Origin: JBCDCP01 sp039181495
GTDB lineage: Bacteria > Pseudomonadota > Alphaproteobacteria > Rhizobiales > Tepidamorphaceae
Length of the DNA: 23,308 bases
NCBI GenBank assembly: GCA_039181495.1
Contig: JBCDCP010000038.1
Coordinates: 1 to 23,308, forward strand
Direction of reading: 5' to 3'
The notes below the pieces were generated by a model. That model saw only the letters and a list, made by a program, of their open reading frames with translations, was not told the DNA's origin and made no database searches. Each line of letters begins with the position of its first letter. The stretch's first letter is position 1. The position numbers were made by a program, and so were the translations under genes. Positions 7,516 through 16,351 of the stretch are shown piece after piece.

Positions 7516-7842
7516 TCATTGGCCTGGAACGCTCGGGATCAGACCGTTTGCGGCCATCACGATGGTGAAGATCACGCGTGCGACGAACAGCCAGACGAAC
7601 GTCAGCAACAAGAGCAGCATGTAGTGGACGATGCGCGGCGTAATCGCGGCAACGGTCAGCACGGCCGGATTGGTCACCGTGACAAAGGCCTTCCAGATAA
7701 CGTTCTCAGCCTGCGCATTGAAGAAAAACGAAAGGACGAAGCGGCCGAGCACCATGTACATGAGAATGGCCAGCACATAGTTCGGAATGTGAAAATACCA
7801 GTATTCCAGGAACGGATTGCCGGTCACGTCATGCGCCCCCAC
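7516..7842 (-). CDS. Small integral membrane protein, possibly YggT-like
   Basis: The 108 residues contain two long hydrophobic segments: about 19-40 (YVLAILMYMVLGRFVLSFFF) and about 71-97 (IVHYMLLLLLTFVWLFVARVIFTIVMA). Between them is a loop with NVIWKAFVTVTNPAVLTVAAITP. A membrane helix followed by NPAVL and a proline before the second helix recalls the YggT family, but the match is by eye and weak. The reading begins with GTG at 7842 and no convincing ribosome binding site, so the exact start is uncertain. It is the first gene of a two-gene minus-strand unit with the 117-residue protein 10 bases downstream. Confidence 0.7.
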   Translation of the reverse strand: MGAHDVTGNPFLEYWYFHIPNYVLAILMYMVLGRFVLSFFFNAQAENVIWKAFVTVTNPAVLTVAAITPRIVHYMLLLLLTFVWLFVARVIFTIVMAANGLIPSVPGQ

Positions 7843-7946
7843 AAATGAGAGAATGGCATAGTGCTAGCAGCTATTTGCTGCCCGCGCAGCGCTTGAACCA
7901 TAGCCTCACTGGCAGCGCAAGCATGGTACGGTTGGTGAAATGAAGA

Positions 7947-7971
7947 GGGGCGGAGCTTGTGGCTCCGCCCC
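7947..7971 (-). terminator. Terminator hairpin of the symporter operon
   Basis: A perfect 10-pair stem, GGGGCGGAGC with GCTCCGCCCC around a TTGTG loop, stands 25 bases after the stop of the large symporter gene. On the minus strand only the broken pyrimidine stretch CTCTTCATTTC follows it, so termination is probable but the U tract is poor. It also insulates the symporter from the small membrane gene pair beyond. Confidence 0.75.
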
Positions 7972-7996
7972 CTGTTTTCCTTGCTGATTGCGAGGA

Positions 7997-9832
7997 TCAG
8001 GTCTTTTCGGCTTGAACCACGCCGCCGCGCGGACGACGCACTTCATCGACCATGTCCTGCATCTCTTTTGAAGGTGCAGGCGTGATCAGTGAGACCACGA
8101 TCATCACCACAAAGCCGATCGGCAGACCGAACACTGCGGCTGAGATATTAGCAACCGACATGATTTCCGGATTGCCAAGACCCAGCGGCGGTGCCGCGGT
8201 CCAGATCAGATAAGCCAGTGTGGCGCCAAAGCCCGCCATGATGCCGGCGATGGCACCAGGCGTGTTGCAGCGCTTCCACCAGATGCCAAGCATCAGAGCA
8301 GGGAAGTTACCCGCTGCTGCCAACGAGAACGCCCATGCCACCAGTTTAAGGATGTCTGGCGGCGCAATCGTTGCCGTCAGAGCACCGGCGATGGCCACAC
8401 CGAAGAGAATGATGCGGGCCACAACCAGGCGGCGCTTGGTGGGCGCGTTCGGGTCGAGCATCTTGTAGTAGATGTCGTGGCTCAGAGCATTCGCCATGGC
8501 CAAAAGCAGGCCGTCGGCAGTCGACAGCGCGGCGGCAAGACCGCCGGCACCGACAAGGCCGGTAATGACGAACGGTAGACCGGCGATTTCCGGCGTCGCG
8601 ATCACGACCACATCTCGAGTAATCGAGAATTGGTCGCGGAGCACGATGTCGGTTCCGCCCTCCACAGCCGTCGAACAGGCTGTCTGGATAGCTTCGAGCG
8701 AGGCTGCGGCAACACCGCAGATATTCACCCGGGCGTTTTCACCCCAGACATAGACCCAATCTGGCAGGCTCGTCAGCGGCTGCCCAATGACGTTTTCGTA
8801 GATCTCCCACTTCACGAACGCGGCGTAGGCCGGAGCCGTGAAGTACAACAGGAAGATGAACAGCAGCGACCAGCCGACCGACTGACGTGCTTCACGCACC
8901 GATGGTGTCGTGAAGTAGCGCATCAGCACGTGCGGCAGAGAAGCCGTGCCCACCATCAGGCAGAAGATCAACGCGAAGAAGTCAAACTGAGCATAGGTCG
9001 AATAGGGTGTCAGATGTGGCTTAGCCCCTTCGAGTGCCGGTTTGGTCTGTTCGAGTTGTGTAATGGCCTGCAGGGCTTCGCCATACATCACCTGCGGGAT
9101 CGGCACGCCGGTCCGCTGGGCCGACATGATGATCACCGGAATCAGGTAAGCGATGATCAGCACGATGTACTGGGCCACCTGGGTCCAGGTCACAGCGCGC
9201 ATGCCGCCGAGCATCGAGCACAGCAGAATACCTGCGATTCCGACGAAAACGCCGACATCATAGGGAATGCCCAAGAAGCGTTCGGCGATCAGGCCGGTAC
9301 CCCGGATTTGCGCCACCACATAAACAAAAGACGCAGCCATCAGAACGACGATGCCGAGCAGGCGAGCAAAGTTGCCGCCATACCGCGCCGCAAGGAAATC
9401 AGGCACTGTGTAGGCACCAAACTTGCGGAGGTAAGGGGCAATCAGCACGGCCACGAGTATGTAGCCGCCTGTCCAGCCAAGCACGAAGGCCAGTCCGTCA
9501 TAGCCCAACGCATACAGCGTACCGGCCATGGCGAGGAACGATGCGCCGGACATCCAGTCCGCCGCCGTGGCCATACCATTGTAGAATGCCGGAACCGATC
9601 GGCCAGCAACGTAGTACTCGCTGACCTGCATGGTACGTGTGAGAATGCCGATGCCGGCATAGATCGCCAGCGTCAGCGCCACGAACAAAAACCCGATGAT
9701 CCGTTCCGGAACACCAACCTGTTCGAGGATTCCCAAGAGAATCACGAAAGCGGCAAAGCCGCCGGTGTAAATGCCGTAGATCTTTCCGAGATTGCTCAGA
9801 AAATCACGGCCGCCTCCAGTTTCTGCGGACAT
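7997..9832 (-). CDS. Sodium:solute symporter large subunit, VC_2705 subfamily (acetate-type)
   Basis: This is a polytopic inner-membrane transporter of the SSS family, close to the cation/acetate symporters such as ActP; it should take up acetate or a related carboxylate with Na+. Signatures include SEYYVAGRSVPAFYNGMATAADW (about 71-93) and YLRKFGAYTVPDFLAARY (about 134-151). VGAGGLAAALSTADGLLLAMANA lies near the middle of the C-terminal half. Its 611 residues exceed ActP because of insertions around ITQLEQTKPALEGAKPHLTPY and in the ENARVNICGVAA region, as in the VC_2705 (two-subunit) subfamily. The preceding DUF4212 gene ends 12 bases before this start, and the ribosome binding site AGGGAG overlaps that stop, implying translational coupling. 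The substrate is inferred from family, not proven. Confidence 0.92.
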   Translation of the reverse strand: MSAETGGGRDFLSNLGKIYGIYTGGFAAFVILLGILEQVGVPERIIGFLFVALTLAIYAGIGILTRTMQVSEYYVAGRSVPAFYNGMATAADWMSGASFLAMAGTLYALGYDGLAFVLGWTGGYILVAVLIAPYLRKFGAYTVPDFLAARYGGNFARLLGIVVLMAASFVYVVAQIRGTGLIAERFLGIPYDVGVFVGIAGILLCSMLGGMRAVTWTQVAQYIVLIIAYLIPVIIMSAQRTGVPIPQVMYGEALQAITQLEQTKPALEGAKPHLTPYSTYAQFDFFALIFCLMVGTASLPHVLMRYFTTPSVREARQSVGWSLLFIFLLYFTAPAYAAFVKWEIYENVIGQPLTSLPDWVYVWGENARVNICGVAAASLEAIQTACSTAVEGGTDIVLRDQFSITRDVVVIATPEIAGLPFVITGLVGAGGLAAALSTADGLLLAMANALSHDIYYKMLDPNAPTKRRLVVARIILFGVAIAGALTATIAPPDILKLVAWAFSLAAAGNFPALMLGIWWKRCNTPGAIAGIMAGFGATLAYLIWTAAPPLGLGNPEIMSVANISAAVFGLPIGFVVMIVVSLITPAPSKEMQDMVDEVRRPRGGVVQAEKT

Positions 9833-9844
9833 CTGAGCGCTCCC

Positions 9845-10099
9845 TTAGTCTTCAGCAACGCCGAATTCCCGGTCGATCGCGTCCGGCCGCGATGAGAACC
9901 AGAAAATCAGCACCACAAATGCGATGAGTGACCCTTGGGCGCCCATCCAGAAGCCCAGTGGGAAATTGAAGATCACGATTTGGTTCATCGCATCCACGAA
10001 TAAGTGGATGATGTAACCAAAGAAGACCCAGACCGCGATGCACACATACATGAGACCTTTGGTCTTCGACCAATAGGCTTCATCATTGCCATTAGACAT
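9845..10099 (-). CDS. DUF4212 small subunit of the sodium:solute symporter
   Basis: This 84-residue membrane protein is the small partner always found next to VC_2705-type symporters. It has two helices, around LMYVCIAVWVFFGYIIHLFV and GSLIAFVVLIFWF, joined by the family's FPLGFWMGAQGS motif, and ends in the typical DREFGV. The open frame extends upstream to 10195, but I chose the ATG at 10099. Family members begin shortly before the YWSKTKGL-like segment, and a GGGAGG ribosome binding site is 11 bases upstream. It is the first gene of a minus-strand operon with the large subunit. Its promoter should lie within 10100-10480. Confidence 0.9.
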   Translation of the reverse strand: MSNGNDEAYWSKTKGLMYVCIAVWVFFGYIIHLFVDAMNQIVIFNFPLGFWMGAQGSLIAFVVLIFWFSSRPDAIDREFGVAED

Positions 10100-10480
10100 G
10101 GGTTCATTGCCCTCCCTAAGACTTTGCCAATTCAACGCCAACCAAGCCGGATGCATAAGCTTGCAAGGACCGGTTTGGGGGCTCATGGCCTGCACGTGAT
10201 GTAAAGACGTAGCGTCGGGCCACGAATGACGCGGCCCGGAAATCTGCCCCTCCCATCACACGCCCGGAAAGGACTCGAGCAAAAGAGAGCCCTCCCCAGC
10301 GTGGCCGGACATTAACATTGCGGTAAGAACCTACGTATTCGACTTTGTGGGCATTTTACTTAGGTCCAGAATGGCCTCGCTTGGCCAGTTGCCGAATTTC
10401 GATATAAGAAGCGTCCTTACGGGGCCTCCTCACACTATTTGACCATCGGCTGGCTCATGAAACGGAAGGACGCCAGGCAC
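10100..10480. other. Divergent intergenic region between symporter operon and response regulator
   Basis: These 381 bases separate the minus-strand symporter operon from the plus-strand regulator gene and must carry both promoters. I see one plausible plus-strand promoter (10381-10408) and no convincing operator repeats. The upstream extensions of both flanking frames lack ribosome binding sites and family similarity, so I treat them as non-coding. It is the natural place to look for binding by the neighbouring LuxR-type regulator. Confidence 0.55.
10381..10408 (+). promoter_or_regulatory. Possible sigma-70 promoter of the response regulator gene
   Basis: TTGGCC (10381-10386) and TATAAG (10403-10408) are separated by 16 bases, close to a housekeeping promoter. 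Initiation near 10415 would leave a leader of about 65 bases before the chosen ATG at 10481. The -35 element is poor, so this is only a suggestion. Confidence 0.3.
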
Positions 10481-11176
10481 ATGGCTGGCACTCACATCCT
10501 GATTGCTGATGACCATCCGCTGTTTCGCGATGCGCTGGCGCAGGCTCTTCAGGCGGACGGTCATGACGATCATCTCGCCTGCGTCAGCCTGAGCCAATCA
10601 GAATCGCTCGACGCTGCGATCGAAGCGCTTAAGCAAGACGACACGATCGATCTGATCCTGCTTGATCTGACGATGCCGGGCATGCGCGGGCTTTCTGGGT
10701 TGATGTATCTGCGGGCAGAATTCCCCGGCACGCCGGTGATTGTCGTAACTGGCAGTGAGACACCCGCCATCGCCCGACGCTGCATTGAATTTGGCGCCTC
10801 GGGCTTTGTTCCCAAGTCGCTCGATGTTCCTGAGATGCGGCAGGCGATATCGGCTGTGATCTCTGGCGATATCTGGGTGCCATCTGATTTTTCGGGCGAT
10901 GCCGCACGCGAAGACGAAATGGCCGCTGTTGCCGAGAGGCTGGCATCGCTGACCCCACAGCAGGTCCGCGTTCTGATGATGCTGGGCGAGGGGCTCCTCA
11001 ACAAACAGATCGCCTATGAGCTTGGCGTGTCAGAGGCCACCGTAAAGGCGCATGTCTCGGCAATTCTTCAGAAGCTTGAAGTCGATAGCCGCACCCAGGC
11101 CGTGATTCTCGTCAACCGCATAGATGGTCTGCAACGCGACCATGCGCTGATGGATGTTGACGACAACACCGGCTAG
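10481..11176 (+). CDS. LuxR/NarL-type response regulator, CrbR-like
   Basis: This cytoplasmic transcription factor has an N-terminal receiver and a C-terminal LuxR helix-turn-helix. Counting from the ATG at 10481 (231 residues), the acidic pair is Asp10-Asp11 in IADDHPLF, the phosphorylated Asp62 is in LLDLTMPG, and VPKSLDVPEM carries the conserved lysine. The HTH runs from LTPQQVRVL to ATVKAHVSAILQKL (about 152-198). The frame opens earlier at a TTG (10439), but the chosen ATG has GGAAGGA about 10 bases upstream and fits the family start. It is divergent from the symporter operon and one gene away from a transporter-fused kinase. That arrangement matches CrbR, which activates acetate uptake and activation genes in Vibrio and Pseudomonas, so I infer control of the symporter operon. 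Confidence 0.9.
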   Translation: MAGTHILIADDHPLFRDALAQALQADGHDDHLACVSLSQSESLDAAIEALKQDDTIDLILLDLTMPGMRGLSGLMYLRAEFPGTPVIVVTGSETPAIARRCIEFGASGFVPKSLDVPEMRQAISAVISGDIWVPSDFSGDAAREDEMAAVAERLASLTPQQVRVLMMLGEGLLNKQIAYELGVSEATVKAHVSAILQKLEVDSRTQAVILVNRIDGLQRDHALMDVDDNTG

Positions 11177-11229
11177 CAGCTCCATTTCCTGCCTGACGCA
11201 GTAAATCCGCCCAGGCAAGGCACCATCCT

Positions 11230-12480
11230 ATGTCGTCCAACAACGGCACCGATCAATCCCTCCCGACACACGACAGCCGCGAAAGCTGGATTCGGCTGGC
11301 CGTCGCGATGCTGCTTGGCACGATCGGCAGCGTCGGTCTTTGGTGCTATGTTGTTGTGCTTCCTGCAGTACAGGCCGATTTTGGTGTTGATCGCGCCACA
11401 GCGTCGATGCCCTACACCTGGACCATGGTCGGCTTTGCTGTTGGCAATGTCATCTTCGGCCGGCTTGCGGACCGTTTTGGCATTGTTCGCCCGATCATTG
11501 GCGCTGCTTGCATGCTTTGCGCCGGTTTTGCGATCGCCGGGCTGGCACCCGACATCCGCATTCTCATGGTCTCGCAAGGCGTCCTGATCGGGTTGGGCAC
11601 GGCTGGCACATTCGGCCCGCTGATCTCTGAATTGTCCTACTGGTTTCTTCGTCGGCGTGCTCTCGCGATCACGGCTGCTGCCAGCGGCAACTACCTTGCC
11701 GGTGTGGTCTGGCCCCCGCTGATACAGCTTGGTCTCACCTCCGAAGGTTGGCGCGCAACCTATGTCGGCATTGGCATCATCTGTTTGGCGACCATGGTCC
11801 CGCTGGCGCTCCGTTTGCGCGGCAGTCGGCCCGAAACCGAGTCGAGTTCGGTAAGCCCGACCGGCAAGCGCCGCCAGCAGCTAACCGTTGAGATCACGCC
11901 ACGCGCGCTGACCATCATTCTGAGTATCGCAGGCTTTGCCTGTTGCATGGCGATGGCCATGCCCCAGGTCCATATCGTCGCCTATTGCGTGGATCTTGGT
12001 TACGGCGTCGCACGCGGTGCCGAGATGTTATCCTTGATGCTGTTGGGCGGGGTCGTGAGCCGGCTCGCCTCCGGTTTCATCGCCGACTACATCGGCGGTG
12101 TGAAAGTCCTGCTGATCGGTTCGGTGCTGCAGTGCCTGGCATTGCTGTTCTACATCCCCTATGACGGCCTTGCCTCGCTCTACATCGTTTCCTTGTTCTT
12201 TGGCCTCGCTCAAGGCGGCATCGTTCCGGCCTATGCGATCGTCGTCCGAGAGTTTCTTCCCGCCAAGGAAGCCGGAGAACGGGTCGGATATGTCATCATG
12301 TCGACAGTCATGGGCATGGCGGTGGGTGGCTGGATGTCAGGCCTGATCTTCGATCTGACCGGCAGCTACGAGGCGGCTTTCGTCAACGGTGTGCTGTGGA
12401 ACCTCTTGAACATGGCAATCATCGGCATGCTGTTCTGGCTGTCCAAACCGCCCAAGATACCCGCTGCTGCGACGGCATAG
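11230..12480 (+). CDS. MFS transporter
   Basis: This is a 12-helix inner-membrane transporter of the major facilitator superfamily, 416 residues, which is standard. The motif A loop between helices 2 and 3 reads GRLADRFGIVRP, and a weaker copy, SGFIADYIGGVKVL, appears in the second half. A central polar loop (SRPETESSSVSPTGKRRQQ) separates the two six-helix halves. From memory it looks like the MFS groups that include oxalate/formate and monocarboxylate carriers, but the substrate cannot be assigned. Genetic context, between a putative carboxylate response regulator and its sensor kinase, would suit a small organic acid. It begins 53 bases after the regulator gene, with AAGG upstream of the ATG, and may be cotranscribed with it. 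Confidence 0.85.
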   Translation: MSSNNGTDQSLPTHDSRESWIRLAVAMLLGTIGSVGLWCYVVVLPAVQADFGVDRATASMPYTWTMVGFAVGNVIFGRLADRFGIVRPIIGAACMLCAGFAIAGLAPDIRILMVSQGVLIGLGTAGTFGPLISELSYWFLRRRALAITAAASGNYLAGVVWPPLIQLGLTSEGWRATYVGIGIICLATMVPLALRLRGSRPETESSSVSPTGKRRQQLTVEITPRALTIILSIAGFACCMAMAMPQVHIVAYCVDLGYGVARGAEMLSLMLLGGVVSRLASGFIADYIGGVKVLLIGSVLQCLALLFYIPYDGLASLYIVSLFFGLAQGGIVPAYAIVVREFLPAKEAGERVGYVIMSTVMGMAVGGWMSGLIFDLTGSYEAAFVNGVLWNLLNMAIIGMLFWLSKPPKIPAAATA

Positions 12481-12487
12481 CTTGAAA

Positions 12488-12511
12488 ACGCGCCAGATAC
12501 TTGGGGCGCGT
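12488..12511. terminator. Shared terminator between convergent MFS and sensor kinase genes
   Basis: ACGCGCC (12488-12494) pairs with GGCGCGT (12505-12511) around a 10-base loop, in the 37-base gap between the two convergent stops. On the minus strand it is followed by TTTTC, so it fits best as the kinase terminator. On the plus strand the run after it is not T-rich. Confidence 0.6.
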
Positions 12512-12517
12512 CTACAA

Positions 12518-15500
12518 TCACTCGGCCGCTTGCGGACGCGACATGCGCGTCAGGAGCGCTCGTAGTGCGGCTGGCTTCACCGGTTTGTGCAACACAGCAA
12601 CGCCTAGCGATTCGGCCCGTTCGCGCACTTCCGGAGATCGGTCGGCGGTAACCAGAACCACCGGAAGAGATCCGTTCAGAGTCCAGCGCAATGTCCGTGC
12701 CGCATCCAGCCCGTTGCCGTCATCGTCGAGATGGTAATCGACGACCAGGATATCCGGGATGATCTCGGGCGACTGGGTAACCCGCTTGGCTTCATTCAGG
12801 CTTCGCGCCGTCTTGACCTTGCAACCCCAGCCGCACAACAGCGCCTCCATGCCTTCCAGGATGGCGACCTCGTTGTCGATGCACAGAACATGCAAGCCAT
12901 CGAGCCGGTGTTGGACGGGACGTTCGACGGCCGGACGGTTTGCGGTTGGCACGGCTGCTGCGACAGCGATTTCAACCTCAAACATCGAGCCTTTTTCCAA
13001 AGTCGAACCGAATCGAAGCGGCGCATCCAGCACGCGTGCCACACGTTCGACAATGGACAATCCCAGTCCCAGTCCGCGCGCTCGCCGGGCGCCGTTATCA
13101 AGCCGCTGGAATTCCCTGAAGATGATCTTCTGATCACTCTTTGAGATGCCGGCTCCCGTATCATGGACCCGAATGGCGACAGTGTTCCGCTTTCGGCGAA
13201 CGCCGACCAAGACGCGTCCTTCGTCGGTATATTTGAGTGCATTGGACACCAGATTCTGAAGGATCCGGCGGAGCAGTCGCCTGTCGCTGCGAACGCTCAC
13301 CGAGGTGTCGACAATGCGGAGGTCTATGTCTTTCTCTTTCGCAATGGGTTGGAACTCGACCGCAAGCCCCTGAAACAGTTCACCGAGCCGGAACACACTC
13401 AGTTCGGGCTTCATCGCGCCGGCATCGAGGCGCGAGATATCCAGAAGCGCGCCCAGAATGTCTTCCACCGCTTCAAGGGAGTGATTGAGGTTGTGCGCCA
13501 GATTGCGCTGTTCGGGCATCATGTTGCGCTCGCTCAGCGAGGATGCGTAGAGCCGTGCAGCGTTGAGTGGCTGGAGGATGTCGTGGCTGGCGGCGGCGAG
13601 AAACTGCGTCTTGCCGATATTGGCCTTCTCGGCTGTCAGTCGAGCGGTTTCCAGTTCCTCGTTGAGGCGGGTCAGTTCTCCGGTGCGCTCCTCGACCCGC
13701 CGCTCCAGCGTTTCATTGGCCTGGAACAATTGTTTGGCGGTACGGACACGTTCGGTCACGTCGGACACCGTCAGGACCCGTCCCCCATCGGGCATCGTGT
13801 CGCTGCGGAGCTCAAGCACCTGGGAATCGGCAGGTCTGGCAATCTGAAAGCTCTCTCCACGCAAGAGTATCCGCAGCTTGTCATCGACAAGCTCTTCGAG
13901 GTCGCGCGGTGCGCGATCACCCTCGTCACTTTTCGACATCGCCTCGCGCAGAATATCACCAAGACTGGTTCCGATCTGACCGTAGAGCGGCGGCAGATCG
14001 AGCGTCCCCCTGAACCGGCGATTCCAACAGATCAGCCTCAAGTCACGGTCGAACACGCCGATACCGTCGCGCACGTGGTCGATCGCGGTCTGCAGCAGAT
14101 CACGATTGTATTGCAGGGCCGCCGATGCCTCGTCGAGGAGCTTCAACGCGCCGCGGCTGCTCGCATTTCGTCGTTCCAACAGCAATGAAAGCACGATGCG
14201 CGAAGAGGGCGCCCCGATTGCACTTGCCAGCACACGTTCGGCATAACGGATCAGGTGGACGTCGGCCTCTGCATTGGCGGCAAGCTTGGTGCCGCGTTCG
14301 AGCGCATAGGCCTCGAAGTGCCGTTTCGCCCGCTCGCTGCTCAGATAGCGTGCAACAGTGCGTTCGAGGTCGCTGACCGTCACACGGGTCTTGGATAGGC
14401 GAATGCCTTGCGGCAGGGGCGTCAGATCAGCGGGAACGAATTCGGTCGCCTGCAGTCGTTCGACCGGCTCGGGCGCTCTTAACAACGACACCACCACATA
14501 AGCAGCGGCATTGAGCGTCAGGCTCCAGAACACACCGTGAGTCAGTGGGTTGAAGGTCAGTCCGAACAGCCGCTCAGGCTGCAAAAGGCCGACCCCAAAA
14601 GCGCCGTTCTGCATAATCCAGGATGAAACCAGCCCGGCGTCGACCAGATCGGGCAATAGCAGTGTGTAGGCCCAGACCGTGATTCCCAGCGTCATCCCGG
14701 CGATCGCACCGCGCGCGGTTCCGCGCCGCCAGATCAGCCCGCCGAAGAAGCTTGGGGCCAGTTGCGCGATTGCCGCGAAGGACAAAAGCCCGATCGAGGC
14801 CAATGCCGCGACACTGCCCGCGTAACGGTCATACACGTAGGCCAAGAGCATGATGCCGATGATCGCCACCCGGCGGATCAACAAGAGCTTGGGACCGAGC
14901 GCGTCGAACTCCTGCGCCTCGCCGGACCGGCGGACCAGGATCGGAGTCACCAAGTCGTTGCAGATCATCACCGACAGCGAAACACTGGCCACAATGACCA
15001 TCGCTGTCGCGGCCGAAAGCCCACCGATGAAGGCAATGCCCAGCATGAGATCGGAGCCGGCCGCAATGGGCAGTTCCATGACGTACATATCGGCATTAGC
15101 CGTGCCCTCGGGAAACAGGATCATCCCCGCCATAGCAATAGGCACGACGAAGAGGTTGATCGCTACCAGGTAGAGTGGGAACACCCAGGCCGCGCGGCGG
15201 TATTCAGCCTCTGTGTTGTTCTCGACGACCGTGACATGGAACTGGCGTGGCAACAGCAGAATGCAGCAGAAGCTGAGCAGGATCATCGTCAGCCACAGCC
15301 CGCCATCGAGCCCGCCTGTGAATACTGGCACTATGTCGCCGGCAGCCGCAGCCTGCTGAAACAGATCGCCGAACCCGTCGAACATATAGAAGGTGACGAA
15401 CAGGCCGACCAACAGGAACGCCACCAGCTTGATCAGTGACTCCGCTGCAATCGCCAGGATCAGGCCATGCTGATGTTCGGTCGCATCCACATGGCGCGTG

Positions 15501-16039
15501 CCGAAGAGGATCGCGAACAGCGCCAGTGCCAGCGCGACGATCAGCGCGATATCGGCAAGGATTGGCGCCGCAGTCTGGCCGGCACCCTCCGACATGTAAC
15601 CCACAACCGAGACCAGTGTTTGCGACACCGCCTTCAGCTGCAGAGCGATGTAGGGCACGCCACCGGCGAGCGCGATCAGTGTCACGGTAACGGCCACGGC
15701 CTGGCTCTTGCCGTATCGGGAGGCAATGAAATCGGCCACGGACGTAATTTTGTTCGCCTTGGCCAGCCGGATAATCCGCAACACCAGCGGGTAAGCGGCC
15801 CCGATCATCAGCGCCGCGCCGATATAGATGGTCAGGAAGTCCAGGCCCTGGCGTGAAGCGAGCCCAACGCTGCCAAAAAAGGTCCAGGACGTGCAGTAGA
15901 CCGCAAGTGACAGCGCGTAGATGCTCGGCCGCCCGCCGGCCCAGGCTCCGGTCCGTGCTATGCGGTCGCCATAGCTCGCAACCGCGAACAAAAAGGCGAT
16001 GTACAGAACGGCACTGCCAACAACCAGCCAGCCTTGCAC
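12518..16039 (-). CDS. SSS-STAC-PAS hybrid sensor histidine kinase, CrbS/CbrA-like
   Basis: This 1173-residue membrane sensor joins a transporter to a kinase. Residues 1 to about 525 form a sodium:solute symporter domain of about 13 helices. A STAC linker (about 552-625, ARYLSSERAKRHFEAYA to SSRIVLSLLLER) follows, then a PAS domain (about 640-765), a coiled coil, and the kinase core with phospho-accepting His819 in ASHDILQPLNAARL. The ATP-binding domain has Asn933, DTGAGIS and GLGLGLSIV. A C-terminal receiver (about 1048-1170) has the acidic pair in CIDNE (1055-1057), probable phospho-Asp1101 in VVDYHLDDDG, and the lysine in HKPVKP. The start is GTG at 16039 with GGGAGTGA just upstream. It is the likely partner of the LuxR-type regulator at 10481 and probably senses the solute it binds or carries. 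Confidence 0.93.
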   Translation of the reverse strand: MQGWLVVGSAVLYIAFLFAVASYGDRIARTGAWAGGRPSIYALSLAVYCTSWTFFGSVGLASRQGLDFLTIYIGAALMIGAAYPLVLRIIRLAKANKITSVADFIASRYGKSQAVAVTVTLIALAGGVPYIALQLKAVSQTLVSVVGYMSEGAGQTAAPILADIALIVALALALFAILFGTRHVDATEHQHGLILAIAAESLIKLVAFLLVGLFVTFYMFDGFGDLFQQAAAAGDIVPVFTGGLDGGLWLTMILLSFCCILLLPRQFHVTVVENNTEAEYRRAAWVFPLYLVAINLFVVPIAMAGMILFPEGTANADMYVMELPIAAGSDLMLGIAFIGGLSAATAMVIVASVSLSVMICNDLVTPILVRRSGEAQEFDALGPKLLLIRRVAIIGIMLLAYVYDRYAGSVAALASIGLLSFAAIAQLAPSFFGGLIWRRGTARGAIAGMTLGITVWAYTLLLPDLVDAGLVSSWIMQNGAFGVGLLQPERLFGLTFNPLTHGVFWSLTLNAAAYVVVSLLRAPEPVERLQATEFVPADLTPLPQGIRLSKTRVTVSDLERTVARYLSSERAKRHFEAYALERGTKLAANAEADVHLIRYAERVLASAIGAPSSRIVLSLLLERRNASSRGALKLLDEASAALQYNRDLLQTAIDHVRDGIGVFDRDLRLICWNRRFRGTLDLPPLYGQIGTSLGDILREAMSKSDEGDRAPRDLEELVDDKLRILLRGESFQIARPADSQVLELRSDTMPDGGRVLTVSDVTERVRTAKQLFQANETLERRVEERTGELTRLNEELETARLTAEKANIGKTQFLAAASHDILQPLNAARLYASSLSERNMMPEQRNLAHNLNHSLEAVEDILGALLDISRLDAGAMKPELSVFRLGELFQGLAVEFQPIAKEKDIDLRIVDTSVSVRSDRRLLRRILQNLVSNALKYTDEGRVLVGVRRKRNTVAIRVHDTGAGISKSDQKIIFREFQRLDNGARRARGLGLGLSIVERVARVLDAPLRFGSTLEKGSMFEVEIAVAAAVPTANRPAVERPVQHRLDGLHVLCIDNEVAILEGMEALLCGWGCKVKTARSLNEAKRVTQSPEIIPDILVVDYHLDDDGNGLDAARTLRWTLNGSLPVVLVTADRSPEVRERAESLGVAVLHKPVKPAALRALLTRMSRPQAAE

Positions 16040-16351
16040 AACTCACTCCCGGCCTGCGTCAGATCAAACTAGCCCAGATTATCGCAGCCATTGCTGCGTC
16101 GTTTCCGGTCGACGCCCCACGTTTCGTGCGACAGCTGGAAAGCATAGACCCTTCAGGGTTCTTTTCAGCGTCCGCGGCCACCGCTAAGGTGCAGCCTAAA
16201 CCGAGCGAACGCATGCCCACCCAGATTTCGGGCATGACACCATCCGGCGGCAGCGCTGTCCACCTTTGCCGGGGCATTCGCTGACCGTATGGGAAATGGA
16301 TAGGCGTTGCCGGCAGGCATCGGCGATCGACCTTTCGAGAGACAGTTTACG
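16040..16351. other. Divergent intergenic region, sensor kinase / unknown protein
   Basis: These 312 bases lie between the kinase (minus) and the 219-residue protein (plus) and should contain both promoters. Apart from a short ACCC-TTCA-GGGT dyad near 16147-16158, I see no recognisable promoter, operator or RNA. The open frame from 16307 is only an upstream extension of the next gene. Confidence 0.5.

Noticed and set aside
8630..9895. 421-codon plus-strand open frame opposite the symporter
   Set aside because: It is the antisense of a well-supported membrane gene, is rich in His/Arg/Gln as expected of such shadows in GC-rich DNA, and has no domain signature.
10100..10195. N-terminal extension of the DUF4212 protein
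   Set aside because: The extra 32 residues lack family similarity, and a good ribosome binding site precedes the internal ATG.
13163..14188. 341-codon plus-strand open frame opposite the sensor kinase
   Set aside because: It is an antisense shadow of the kinase and PAS domains.
14762..15439. 225-codon plus-strand open frame opposite the symporter domain of the kinase
   Set aside because: Its charged, His/Gln/Asp-rich composition is the complement of membrane helices; there is no family signature.
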